This document shows positions 11,901 to 22,763 of a stretch of 64,000 nt of DNA, in pieces. The notes under the pieces are model-generated. The model had not been told where the DNA came from. It did no database searches and worked only from the letters and a program-made list of their open reading frames with translations. The position numbers and the translations under genes were made by a program. The stretch comes from Whalleya microplaca (lineage: Eukaryota > Ascomycota > Sordariomycetes > Xylariales > Xylariaceae): contig MU385714.1 in the NCBI GenBank assembly GCA_022497155.1, positions 310,001 through 374,000 on the forward strand. The letters are read 5' to 3'. The stretch's first letter is position 1; each line of letters begins with the position of its first letter.

Positions 11901-12801
11901 GATGGTCTGGTCTCATGAGCACAAGGGGCATTTCCGAGCGAAGGTGAGGCATATCCTGGAAAGGATGGTCCGTCGCTTTGGCTTCGACCCCGTCAACCGC
12001 AACTGTCCCGAGGCAGACCAGAAGTTGCTTGCCAACATCCGCAAGACCAAGGAGCGCTCGAAGAGACGGAAAGACGCTGCCAAGGAAGCCGGCGACGAGG
12101 ACGAGGATGACACACAGAACAACAAGCGACGCAGCCGCTTCGAGAGCGAATACGACGAAGCGCTGTACAGCAGCGGCGAATCCGACGCATCCGACGACTC
12201 GGACGCCGAGGTCCTCGGCAAGAAGCGGAAGGCGCAGAAAGACGGCAAGACGTACATCATGGAAGACGAAGACGAGCCCCTCGATCTCCTCGACCGCAAG
12301 GCGCTCGCCAGCATCTCCTCCACCAAGCCCGGGAAATTGCGCAAGGCGGGCAGGACCAAGGCCAAGACCGACCTGGACGGCAAGCTGATCCTCGGCGAGG
12401 ACGACGACGGCGACGGCGACGATGACGCCATGGTCATCGACACGCCCAGGGACGGCGCCGCCGCCGAGGAGAGCAGCGGCGTCGGCGCCTACGTCGCGGC
12501 GCTCAAGAGCAAGGACGTCGGACGCCGCGGCCGCGGCGGACGCCTGAAGTTCTCGAATAAGCGCGGCAAGGACACGGATGGCGACGAGGAGATGGACGTC
12601 GATGAGAAGGAAGCCTCGAGTATCAAGACGCAGATCAGCAAGGGCAGAGGGGGAGGAGGTCGGGGTCATATGCGTGGGGGCGGGGGCAGGAGCGGCAGAG
12701 GGGGTATTGCGGCGGGCAGACGGGGGCTCGGGGAGGAGAAGAGGCGGGGTCAGGCGTTCAGTGCGAGGGTCGGGAAGCCGAAGTCTCCTGGTAGGAGATG
12801 A
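8995..12801 (+). CDS. RRP12: RRP12-like ribosomal RNA processing protein
   Basis: Two exons, 8995-9057 and 9121-12801, encode about 1247 residues, close to the yeast length. Rrp12 is a HEAT-repeat karyopherin-like factor that helps assemble and export both pre-ribosomal subunits through the nucleolus and nuclear pore. The first exon gives MATLEAKLDKIRSPNLQSQQ and the second continues with TVVILKAVEETLKEQ. The 63-nt intron has GTGAGC, a TATAACTAAC branch region and CAG. The NUC173-type core starts around residue 390 (KYQAAWMETFSVL) and HEAT-like helices fill residues 30-990. The tail is a basic/acidic stretch (about 1010-1150) with a nuclear-localisation-like KRRSRF and KKRK pattern, ending in an RGG/GRGG-rich segment that probably binds RNA. 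The GC-rich tail produces a long antisense frame (11878-12924) that I regard as a shadow. Confidence 0.95.
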
Positions 12802-13351
12802 GCGTTTCCTCTGTTCCGAGTCCGGCTCGGTTACCGCGTATGCAGCATACCCGGGCAACCATATATCTACTTTGATACCCATCCGTTGCACCCACAAGAA
12901 CACTGCCTGATTGTCTGATCCCAACTAGGCAGTAAATGAGTCCATATTATGATCTTCGAGGGCATTGTCCATTTAACCCTCATGGCGTACGGAGTACGGA
13001 GAGTAAAAAAAACATATAGAGCAGTACAGTACGAATGAATAAATGTCTTCTTCCATATTAATCTGTCTTGTCTTTTCAAAAAGCACTTGTAAGGTCCTAC
13101 TTGTAAGGTCCTAAGCTTACTACTTGGGGGAATATACATATATGTACGAGAACGACTGTAATATGGAAATTTCAAAGGCACCCTGATTTGCTCCGCTTGA
13201 ACGCCGTTTCTTTCTTTCTCTCAAGATTCTTGATAAAAAAAACACCATGGGGGGAAATGTACAGATGCCGCGGCCAATGCCTCTATTCATCGTCCATCGG
13301 AATAAACCGCCTATCGGGATACCGGATACCAGATACCCTCGGTTTCTCTCT
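12802..13351. other. Intergenic, convergent 3' ends, short tandem duplications
   Basis: This lies between RRP12 and VTI1, which converge. It contains a doubled GTACGGA word at 12987-13001 and a perfect 14-base tandem duplication at 13085-13112. No coding frame is supported. Confidence 0.55.
13085..13112. repeat. Perfect 14-bp tandem duplication
   Basis: ACTTGTAAGGTCCT occurs twice head to tail without mismatch, in the 3' intergenic space between RRP12 and VTI1. It looks like a recent slippage or repair duplication. Confidence 0.9.
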
Positions 13352-14270
13352 CTACCTGAACTTGCCGTAGATCACGGCGATGATCAGGATCACGAGCACG
13401 GTGATGATGGCGATGGTGATCACCCGATTTGTAGCCATCCTAGATAGAAGGAAAGTTAGTTACTAAGCCCAATCATCATCCAAAGACTTCACACCCAATT
13501 TCTTTCCCACTTGCTCCGACTGCGGCCGAGGAACATTCAAACCACGTAACCACGTAAAGAAAAGAAATAGGGGCGTATAGGGCAAGCATTACCTACGCGC
13601 CATCCCCCTCAACGTCTTCACACTCCGATCCACGTATCCCTCGCTCTCATACAGCACCTGTCCCGTGTGCGAGATGCGCTCGCGCTGCTGGTGCAGGTCG
13701 GCGAGCGTCGAGGCGCCGATGGCCTCGGTCTCGTTGGCGAGGGCCTGCGAGCTGCGCAGGCGCTGCGAGCTGCGGTCCAGGCGGTCCGTGCCCGCGAGCA
13801 GCTGCTGGCGCTGCTCGAGCTGCGCGTCGGAGAGGTTCCCCGGGGAGGACGGGTCGTCCGTGTAGCGCCCGCCGAAGAGCGCGGCGCGGTCGGAGGCCAG
13901 CGAGGTCAGCTTGCGCCGGTAGCCGTCGATGTCTGTTTGCAGGTTGCGGAAGCGCTGGTTCACTTTGCCCCGGCTGCTGGAGGGGATGTTCTGCTTCTCG
14001 AGGGACATTTGGCCGAGCTGTGGTGGTGGACGGGGTTGGTTAGTGGTGGGTTCCTTCTCCGTCGGTGGGTTGGGGAGGAGGCTGCTTTACCAGTTCGTCG
14101 GCTTCCTCTAATGCGCGCTCCGCTTGGGTGATGGCAGCCTTGCGCGGCTCGCCGTTCAGGTCGGGGATCTGGTCAAGCTTCTGCGTCAGGTCGGCGCTGA
14201 CGAGCTTGAGTTCGGCCTCGTAGCTGCCGAAGAGCTCGGAGCCGGCATCTGTGTCGAGCGGGTTCGCCAT
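13352..14270 (-). CDS. VTI1: Qb-SNARE Vti1
   Basis: Three exons on the minus strand, 14270-14091, 14017-13593 and 13439-13352, encode 230 residues. Vti1 is the Qb-SNARE of Golgi, endosome and vacuole fusion. The N-terminal three-helix domain begins LFGSYEAELKLV; the SNARE motif runs about residues 135-202, with the zero-layer glutamine near residue 171 in LHQQRERI. The tail anchor ATNRVITIAIITVLVILIIAV lies at 204-226. The last 88-nt exon encodes only the membrane anchor and is easy to miss: the preceding frame appears to stop just after GMARR, but a GTAATG donor and CTAG acceptor join to GMARRMATNRV, as in known Vti1 proteins. An upstream ATG at 14333 would add 21 unlikely residues, so I chose 14270. 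Confidence 0.95.
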
Positions 14271-15716
14271 GGCTGGTGATCGGATGGTTCGGGGAGGTTG
14301 TTCGTTGCTCGGTTGGTTGTTGGAGAATCTCACGGTGATGAATGACAGAGGCTGAGATTAAAGGGAGAAGGTGAGGCGGTACGTCAGATTTGGGTTCGAC
14401 TATGAATGGTAGATGCTAATGAGACAACAAGTTGATGTCTGATCACTTATCGGGGGTTCGTAATCGTGAAGGTCGTCCGTCGGATGCGGGATTCGTAGGT
14501 TGTTGGGAGACAGGTGATGGGTATTGCGTAACTCGTAGCCCAGAGCAGCAGGTCGTCCAGGAACGGAGCATTCTGGCCATTCCCAGGGTCTCAGAGTCGT
14601 TAATGCGGCCTAGAACGGACCAGGGGGGTTGGTTGGTTGGTCAGCCACAGGTCAGCCACAAACAGGTGGGGATCTGCCAGTTTTGGTACTAAATCAATAC
14701 TATATGTGGTCCGTGCTTAAAGACATGGTTAATAAAAGAACTCCACGATGGCAAAATCTCTGCTTTTCTTTTCTCTTTTCTCCCCATGAAAGTTGAACCA
14801 CCCCGGAAGCAGAAATATACACAGGCTCTATGTTCCATCCTCCACGGACGAAGAGTTGTATTAGCCGGGCAGACTGAATACGGCGCTTTTAAGAATTGGA
14901 TATTAGACGGTGGTCTTCGGATCACTGCCTCTGAGTATTCGGTCCCGTTGAGCCTCGACATTTATGAGCCATGTTGAATACCTATCTCCATTTAGGTACT
15001 ATATTGTCAGGCCAGGCCGTAGCGTTCTAATCATTTGACTAGTTATTAGAATTGTCCTGTTAACCGCATCATTGGGAAGGACTAAATCCCATAGTAGTTG
15101 ACTGAGACATTTGAATAGGTCTCTGAAGCTGGCGTATTGAGTGATGAGCATGGCATTTGAATAATATTAAAATAGTACTCAATCACAGAGGCAAAGTCCA
15201 AAAGTTCTAGCGTTGCAATTGAACGGGTGGACCCCTGAGAGTGGCCCTAGGATTGCCCAGTCAGAGATGTGTTTCAACATACGAGAGCTAAACTACGTAA
15301 TGTCTGGTGCAACCTTTATTAACTTATAACTTACATCCTTTTACTTTTCTTCTTTGACGGCGTTTGTATCTTTTGGCATTTATTGAGTTGTCTTAATCTT
15401 CTGCGACTAAATGGCCGATCAGCACCTGTAAGTCTATCTTCTAAGCGTAGGTGCAGTAGCTCTAGTAACTGTAACTTAAGAGCTCTGCCAATCCGATGAC
15501 TCGCGCTCTAAATTGTCGAGGTGGCCAACGCCATCTGACCGTTTACGGCATACGTCTAAGTCAGCCTATCACCACCTCCATGCCTACCTACGTCTATTCC
15601 CCCACTTGATCTTCATGTACTGTTACACGATATATTCCCCATCTCTATATCGTGTGAGAAGTAGACCTTCAATCTCACTATAGCCCTGTTCCCCATTCTT
15701 TGTCTTGTAGACATCG
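14271..15716. promoter_or_regulatory. Divergent promoter region of VTI1 and the FAD gene
   Basis: 1.4 kb between two divergent genes. At 14627-14660 there is a GGTT run followed by two perfect copies of an 11-base unit (GGTCAGCCACA). Frames at 14689-14961 (-) and 14786-14977 (+) are short and unrecognised. At 15411 an ATG starts a five-codon stretch followed by a perfect GTAAGT donor, discussed as a possible spliced upstream ORF of the FAD gene. Confidence 0.5.
14639..14660. repeat. Perfect 11-bp tandem duplication
   Basis: GGTCAGCCACA is present twice in direct contact, just after a GGTT run. It lies in the non-coding spacer upstream of VTI1. Confidence 0.9.
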
Positions 15717-17377
15717 ATGACTTCATCTGTTAACTGGGTGCCTAGGAAAAAGGTAGCCATCGTTGGTAGTGGCTGTGCTGGCATCAGTGCTCTCTGGGCT
15801 CTGAACCGCACTCACCACGATGTTTACATATACGAAGCCGCCGACCGTCTCGGTGGTCATACCAATACGGTAGAGTGGAAGAAAGGCAAATTCAAAACCC
15901 TAGTTGATACAGGCTTCATCGTGCTCAACACCGCAACCTATCGTTAGTGGGCTCTGTGCCTTATAAGTCTATACATATTAACTGTCCTTAGCAAATTTCA
16001 TAAACTTCCTCAGAAAGATCAACGTCCAAATTGTGCCCACTCAGATGACCTTTGGAGTCTCACGGGACCGTGGGAATTTTGAGTGGGCGGGGACTAGTCT
16101 GGACGCCATATTCTGCCAAAGGAAGAATCTCTTTTCCTTCAGGATGTGGAGATTGATTTTCGACATTATTCGGTTTAATCAATTCGCTCTTGATTTGTTG
16201 AAGGAGGACAGTGATGACTCCAAATCGAGTAGCACCAAGTCTTCAGTGAGCGATACAGAAACCATTGGGCAATACTTGGATAGACAAGGATACTCGGATA
16301 CTTTCCGTAATGACTACTTGATACCTATGACGGCCGCAGTGTGGAGTACGAGTCCCGATAAATGTGCCTTGGAGTTTCCGGCAGTAACACTTGTCCGCTT
16401 CATGTAAGTCTTTTCAGCAAACGGGTTGAATATCATGTTGCTTACACTGTTCCAATAGGTGGAACCACCATCTCTTGAGTACAGTCGCAAGGCGACCAGA
16501 TTGGCTCACGTTAGAAGGCGGTGCGAAGTCATACATTGATGCAGTCATGAAAGGGTTCCCATCAAACCACCTATTCCTGAATAGCGCCGTGAGGCATCTA
16601 ACAAATGATAAAGACGGTCGTGTCAGGCTACATTTTGAGAACGGCAAGACGGACGTGTTCGACCACGTTATTCTCGCTACTCATGGAGACCAAGCATATC
16701 AGATCATTGCGCCCTCGGCCACCGAAGAGGAGAAGGTCATTATGTCGTCTTTTCAGACTTCTGAAAACACCTGTGTTCTTCACTCCGACCTATCACATAT
16801 GCCGAGGCGCCAGAATTCCTGGTCAGCTTGGAACTACCTCACGTTGTCCTCGCCTTGGACAGGGAGAGACATTGACCAGGTCTCACTAACTTACAATATG
16901 AACATTCTGCAGCATATACCCCGAGAAGCCTTTGGAGATGTGCTGGTGACCCTCAACCCTATTCACGAGCCAAAGCCGGAGACTGTCCAAGGCCGATACT
17001 CGTACTCACATCCGCTCTATAACCCCGCTGCAATTCAGGCGCAACAAGCCCTACCGAGGATACAGAACACAAGAGGCATCAGCTACGCAGGCGCGTGGAC
17101 GAAGTATGGATTCCATGAAGACGGATTTAGCAGTGGCCTGTATGTAGCCAAGGCTCATCTGGGAGCAAAGCTACCTTTCGAGTTCGTGGATTCGACATAT
17201 AGTCGCGGACGGCAGCCTGAGCTCGGTATCTTGGATTGGCTTGTGAGGGTGATCATTCTGGTTATCCAAGTGTTTGTAATAGACCTTCTGGAAAGAGTGT
17301 TCAGCACTACGAAGGCGAAGGTGTCAGCGCGAGTAAACGGCGTAGGCAGAAGACTGACGAATGGGAAGCAGTCATGA
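15717..17377 (+). CDS. FAD-dependent amine-oxidase-like protein (COG2907 type)
   Basis: Three exons, 15717-15942, 15992-16403 and 16459-17377, encode 518 residues. The N-terminus holds a Rossmann dinucleotide-binding motif ([13 protein letters not shown], GxGxxG at residues 17-22), then an Asp/Glu-ending strand and the RLGGHTNTV motif that contacts FAD. Family hallmarks follow: [17 protein letters not shown] (recreated at the first splice junction), [11 protein letters not shown] and, near the end, [19 protein letters not shown], which closes the FAD site. A hydrophobic helix near residues 478-495 may anchor it to a membrane. Relatives are fused to, or sit next to, cyclopropane-fatty-acid synthases in bacteria and plants; here no methyltransferase gene is adjacent, so the substrate is unknown. 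Introns of 49 and 55 nt have GTTAGT/TAG and GTAAGT/TAG ends. Confidence 0.88.
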
Positions 17378-17696
17378 TTGTAGATCAGGTTATAGCTTCG
17401 AAAGGATAATAAGGAAGCTCATAATTGTATAACATTATGTAAATCAACAATCATCTATGTTTTTTGTATAAATATCTGGTTCTTATCCGTGAGTTCTACT
17501 AATAAAGCTTGTATGTACGAATGTATAAGTGCTGGCTTATTACGTAGTGAGGCCTCGGTTCTGCATATCGTCAATTAGACCCCTGTAATCAATCCGACCC
17601 ACCTAAAAATTCCCAATGACTTCAGCGCTCTTGACATCACCCCACGAGAACATCGGAAGCTCTTAGACAGACAATCGTCTCTATAACTACGTCGAA
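17378..17696. other. Intergenic spacer between the FAD gene and COX11
   Basis: 319 bases, AT-rich in the first half, where the 3' end of the upstream gene is expected; the second half should hold the COX11 promoter. No coding frame is supported. Confidence 0.5.
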
Positions 17697-18782
17697 ATGA
17701 ACAGCTTCCAGAGGACACCATACCGCTTATTACAATCAAGCACCTCGTCATGGGCTTGTGCATCCTGTCGTCGCGCTCTCGCCCGAGCGAGACAGTCAAC
17801 GCCGCCGCGAAGAACCGTAGCGAACAGCACTGCGAAGAAGCAGCAGCAGTATGCCACGGCGCCGTCCATAGAGCAAGTGCACGAGTACTACAAATATAAG
17901 AACCGGACGACCATGTACGGTTCCCCCCTGGTATCTTGGCTGTGTTGGCGAATTGAGGCTCAATGGCTGTTATAGGTTCTACACGCTCAGCATCATCCTC
18001 GGCACCGTCGCTTTCTCCTACGGCTCGGTGCCTATGTACAAGATGGTACGCTTCTCCTGTCTCTTGCTCTACCGGTGTTGTATCCGTTCTATATATCCAG
18101 CGCAATCCTGACAAGAACCCCCTCGGAAACAGATCTGCCAAACCACAGGCTGGGGCGGACAACCGATCCGCGCCCCCGGGCACGGCGGCTCCTCCTCCGA
18201 CTCCGCCGACTTCGACCCAGCGTCCCGCCTAATCCCCGTGACAGACGCGCGGCGGATCCGGGTGACGTTCAACGCGTCCGTATCCGACATCCTGCCGTGG
18301 AAGTTCGTGCCGCAGCAGCGCGAGGTGCGGGTGCTCCCCGGCGAGACGGCGCTGGCGTTCTACACGGCGACGAACAAGAGCGACAGCGACATCATCGGCG
18401 TCGCGACGTACAGCGTCACGCCCGCCCAGGTCGCCCCCTACTTCAGCAAGATCCAGTGCTTCTGCTTCGAGGAGCAGCGCCTCAACGCCGGCGAGACCGT
18501 CGATATGCCGGTGTTCTTTTACTTGGACCCGGATCTGCTGACGGATTTGAATATGCGCGGGGTCAACGAGGTTACGTTGAATTATACGTTTTTCAGTAAG
18601 TTGCTCCCTCCGACTTGGTTTTCTGATTTCGGCCCCTTTTGTACATTGTTTACTCCTTTCGGTGAATTACCCTTGTAGAGTCGTGGGTTGCTCCCCAGGG
18701 GAGTCGGAGATAGCTGACGAGAACTACAGAGGCGAAATACGACAATAATGGGAATTTCAGGAATTTTCCAACAACTTCATAA
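17697..18782 (+). CDS. COX11: Cytochrome c oxidase assembly protein Cox11
   Basis: Four exons, 17697-17914, 17976-18045, 18133-18595 and 18730-18782, encode 267 residues. Cox11 delivers copper to the CuB site of subunit Cox1 from the mitochondrial inner membrane. The Arg/Ser-rich N-terminus fits a mitochondrial presequence. The hallmark YYKYKNRTTM stretch leads into a single membrane span (FYTLSIILGTVAFSYGSVPMYKM, about 74-96), then ICQTTGWGGQP with a conserved Cys (98), and the copper-binding CFCFEEQ motif with Cys205 and Cys207. The last exon is only 53 nt and supplies KAKYDNNGNF, the family's usual C-terminal motif. The first junction gives MFYTLS where relatives usually have MYYTLS; it uses a weaker GTACGG donor. 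Codons in exon 3 are GC-rich compared with flanking spacers, as for other genes here. Confidence 0.95.
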
Positions 18783-20172
18783 CATGTATAGCACTGTATC
18801 ATAGCGTATATACTCTTGGTCAGCCCCCTTTCTAATCGGTGGCTTGTACATATAACACTTCCATACATCGTCCAAGTGGTCGTATTCCTACGAATACTGA
18901 AATACTGCAACCATCGGTTTGATAAGATGGGCGAGAAGCAGTCACAGCATGATCTAACTCTCCGCTACATTCGAAACTAAGTCCACCAGCCATCTGTAGG
19001 CTACTTAGCTCCCAGTCATTGGCTAGGTTGATTCCCGTTCTATGCCGTGGATGTGGTTATATACAATGTATTAAGTCTAGTAGCACATTGAAACAGATAT
19101 CTACTATGCAGGGTAGTATATGATAGTGGCCGTATTGAGTGCCAAAGGTATATATTCTCTATATTAGCCTGATCAAGTGGCACAAGACGATACGATACCT
19201 CCGTTATTCGTCTGGGAGTAAACTTACGTATCCAAATCTCAAAGTGCTCCTTACTATTTAATCCAGCGGACTTTATAAGCGCACCAGTAGGCATGATATT
19301 ATTATCCTAGATCTCAAGTGTAACACAGTCCAAAACTAAGCTCATAACCGACTTTTCGCAGTTGTTATTGCGCTAGGATGTGTCACCAAGAGCTATACTA
19401 CTACAATAAGTCGAACGAAGACAATTCCTCTAGGCGTCGTGCCACAATATGTCCTCGTTTAGTCGATTCGATTCGGGTTTCAATTGGTGGACGATATTCG
19501 ATGTCAAACACATGTGTACTTGATTGGTGCACAATTCGGAATCCACTACTTCGGGTCGTCCCATTTACCCTCGTCTATATGATCGTCTATGCTATAGTTA
19601 GCTTCCAGAATTTACAACTACCATTAGAGTCATTCCTCCGGCGCACTGCATATATATTCCTTGTCCTGTTCAAGGAGATCGAGGTTATTGAATAATGGAT
19701 ACTACATAATACGATGTATATCTTGGCAGCTTGGCGGGCGTTCTGCCCCTGTCATTAAGGAGCTCTGCATCACTCCACAGGTGTATCAAAACGTGGGAGT
19801 AACAATTGGATATCGAGCAGTGTACTATCAAATTCACATGATCTCTAGTGTAATCGAGTCCCACAACCAAGCTCAGGAGTATTCTGTTAATGTAAGTCAT
19901 AGCATACTATTCTCGTCAGTATTGAGTTTTACTGCTTGCAGAATAGAGTCGCATAGGTAAGGTCAGAGAATCAGCTTTTATCATTATGTTCAAGGAACTG
20001 TTCCTAAGAATCTAGGAAAACAGATGTAGCTTCTCAAGCACAAGACCTCCTCATCCTTTTTGAATAGTTAACTATATACAAGAAACATCTCGCCATTTTC
20101 ATGGCGTGTAGTAGCAACAACGCGGATAGTAGACAAATATATATACATAATCTACAGTCCGTCGTCGCCAAT
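18783..20172. other. Gene-poor spacer, no supported gene
   Basis: About 1.4 kb between COX11 and the pectate lyase. Frames at 19040-19294, 19378-19695 and 19661-19960 are short and match nothing I know. The sequence is AT-rich without obvious tandem repeats. The last 150 bases should include the 3' end of the pectate lyase transcript. Confidence 0.5.
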
Positions 20173-21198
20173 TTAGAAGGTCAGAGTAGCACCGGCGGTG
20201 CCGACAACAGCAGCCTTAACCTTGGCGGCGCTGAGTGCAGTGTAGGTGTAGGGCACGGTGACGGAGCCCGCCGGGGCGGTGTTCGAGCCGTTACCGAAGT
20301 CGTTGTCCTTGACAACGGCATAGCCGTCGTTGTCGACGGCGTACAGGGGCTTGCTGACGTCGACGAAGGTGTTGCCCTCGACGAGGAGCTGGGCGCCGAG
20401 GCGGCTGTTGATGGCGTCGCTGATCTTCTCGTAGTAGTTGTTGAAGATGTGGCCGGTGCCGAAGCGGAAGGAGGGCCCGCGCGAGTTGATGTCGTAGAAG
20501 TAGTTGTTGGCGAAGGTCACCGTCAGGTGGCCGGTGTCCTCGTCCTTGTTGCTGTCCGAGTGCCCGATCAGAGAGCCCTTCCAGTGGTTGTGGAGGTAGC
20601 TGTTGGTGATGGTCACGTAGTCCGTGCCGTGCGTGACGTCGAACAGGCCATCGTACAAGTCCTTGTCGCTCTGGGTCCTGTCACCCTGCAGGTCGCAATG
20701 GTCAACCCAGACATTCTCCCTAGATGCTGGTTAGTTATCATCCATGTAAGAAGAGTTGTATAGCATCACTTACGCATATTGGACGCCGATAGCATCACCA
20801 GTAGAGGCAAGGACCTTGTCAATAGACAGGTTACGAATGATAACATTCGAAACCTTCTCCTTCTTGCTTCCGTTGACCTTAAATCCCACACCCTTTAGGA
20901 TAGCCTTGGAGTCCTTGCCAATAATGGTTTTCTTGCTGGTGACCTTAACGGCCTCAGCACCCTCGATAGTGCCATCAACGATGCAGATGGCGGCACCATC
21001 TTGCTTGGCGCATGCCACAAGATCGGCAAGGGTACTGACAGTCGTTGATGTGCCGCCAGCACCGCCGGTAGTTCCGCCATTCTGAGTTGCGTAACCGACT
21101 GAGGCGGCCTCGCTGGCATCAGCACGTTTGAGGATAGGCTTAGCCTCGGTGGAAAAGGCACTGAGGCCGAGAGCAAGGAGAGCTGCAGTGGTCTTCAT
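20173..21198 (-). CDS. Secreted pectate lyase, PL1 family
   Basis: Two exons on the minus strand, 21198-20774 and 20719-20173, encode 323 residues. The enzyme cleaves de-esterified pectin by beta-elimination in the plant cell wall. A signal peptide (MKTTAALLALGLSAFSTEA) is followed by a short propeptide ending in Lys-Arg at 24-25, a Kex2-type site. PL1 hallmarks are the WVDHCD motif (145-150), created at the splice junction, TITNSYLHNHWKGSLIGHSD, and the R-x-P-x-x-R catalytic motif at 222-227 (Arg222, Arg227). The 54-nt intron has GTAAGT and CTAG ends. The protein is a parallel beta-helix with calcium-dependent chemistry. An upstream in-frame Met at 21231 would spoil the signal peptide, so I start at 21198. 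It is the clearest sign of plant association in the window. Confidence 0.93.
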
Positions 21199-22763
21199 GG
21201 TGACAGGTGAGTAAAGTACTTGAAAATACAAGATGATGGATGCTATGCTAGAGAGCGAAGGGTTATTGTTAAAGTAGCGAATGTGCTAGGGTCACCGGGA
21301 CGAACGAATGTGAATAGGACGATGAAGGAATGAACGATGATGCTGGAGAAGAGAGAACATGATTTCTCTTAAGCGGAAGCTCGTCTATATATATGCCTTC
21401 AAGTCCCTACCTACAATTATACAACACGACGGTGATGGCGTGGATGGACCCCTGGTCGTCCGTTAGACCTTAATTTCGAGTTAGTCCTTCCTTGGCATGG
21501 TTGCAAGTAAATAGAGGGAGTTCATCCCAGGTTACCAAGTTGCTCTCGCGATTAACTCGATCTAGCCCTGTCAGCCGCTCTTAGTCCCGCGTCGTTCTGG
21601 GGTCGGCCCACTTCTAAGAGTGCTCTACTATAGGCGTAACGTATTGAGGCTCCTTTCGGATGAACTACGCATAATTGTGACCATTGGGAATATATTTAGC
21701 TGAATACCAAGAAACTAGGTCTCTAGCATACAAGCGTAGTGTTTCACCAGAAACTTCGGCGCCTCGTACATGGTCAACGAAGTCATGAGTGTGATGTATA
21801 GGAGAAGAACCGCTATATTATCTTTCGAACAATAAACAGCGACGTGAATACCGCAATGGGTTCGTTTGGTAGAGGCCCGACCACGCTCGGACCGAGTGCC
21901 CGGTGCTCCAGTTCCACTGGAGGATGTTAAAAATAATTCCGAAGAAAGTCATGTTATAGTCGATCAAAGCAACACGATGTTTAACCAGCCAAACCTAGTA
22001 GAATGTAACATATATAGGTAATAGGACTGTCCAACGCCGGAACGCAATCGTAAGTTGCCTATATCGATCTGCCTCTGGGTGATCATGCCTGAAGGAGGTC
22101 AACGATATAAATGTCGATACTGCCGCAGAACAGATTAGTTAAGGAGATTATACTTTGACAACTATATACCAGTCTACTCGTTTTAGCAAGGTAGAAAGTA
22201 GCGGGTTGTAGAAGTCATCAGTGAAAGGCGTATTATACGATACTAATACCTAGTCAGTCATTAGGTATGGACTCGAGGACCTAGTTGTTTATTGGTTGCA
22301 CCAACCTAGAAGTCAAGAGTATGAACAAAACACTTGTTCAAAATATATATTATAAAGGCCTAGATCATGTAAAACGAGGTGATCTACACACATATATTCA
22401 TGGATTCAGGATGTCGATATATCCAGGGCAGCAAACGTGACCCAGAAACGACGGCACAGTCAGTAATGATTCTCCACCAATCAAGCCACGACACAAATAT
22501 CAGCCACACATCGGCTGCCAGCTGTGGCTGTCCATCTGTACGTCATCAGATAAGTGTACAATCGGTATCCCATCACGTCACAGGACTGTCTATCCATGCG
22601 TCCAGCTTCAGGCATACTACAAGCGACCTTTCCACCTGCATTTTGTCTTTACAGCAGCCTCGAATACTGCCATCACAAGTCTGCCAAACACCTACTCAAG
22701 ATGCGCCACCCAAAATAAACACCCCATCCTATTCCACCCACCCACTTACCACAAAACCACAAA
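21199..22763. promoter_or_regulatory. Divergent spacer upstream of the pectate lyase and a membrane-protein gene
   Basis: 1.56 kb between divergent genes. The first 250 bases are probably the pectate lyase leader and core promoter. The middle part, 21.6-22.4 kb, is AT-rich with no supported frame. The last 100 bases, rich in C and A, look like the leader of the membrane-protein gene. The frame at 22379-23017 is a shadow running into the next CDS. Confidence 0.45.
21385..21394 (-). promoter_or_regulatory. Candidate TATA box of the pectate lyase gene
   Basis: A TATATATA word on the minus strand about 190 bases upstream of the pectate lyase ATG, in an otherwise mixed context. The distance would allow a leader of about 150 nt. 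This is position-based inference only. Confidence 0.35.

Noticed and set aside
11878..12924. 348-codon minus-strand frame opposite the RRP12 3' end
   Set aside because: It is the antisense shadow of a GC-rich, repeat-coding region whose sense strand has conserved protein; its translation is low-complexity with no domain.
14689..14977. Overlapping small frames on both strands (90 and 63 codons)
   Set aside because: Neither shows a known domain. The complementary frames argue that base composition rather than selection keeps them open.
20101..20763. 220-codon plus-strand frame over the pectate lyase
   Set aside because: The translated product is Val/Gly/Asp-rich and arises as the reverse of a well-conserved PL1 exon.
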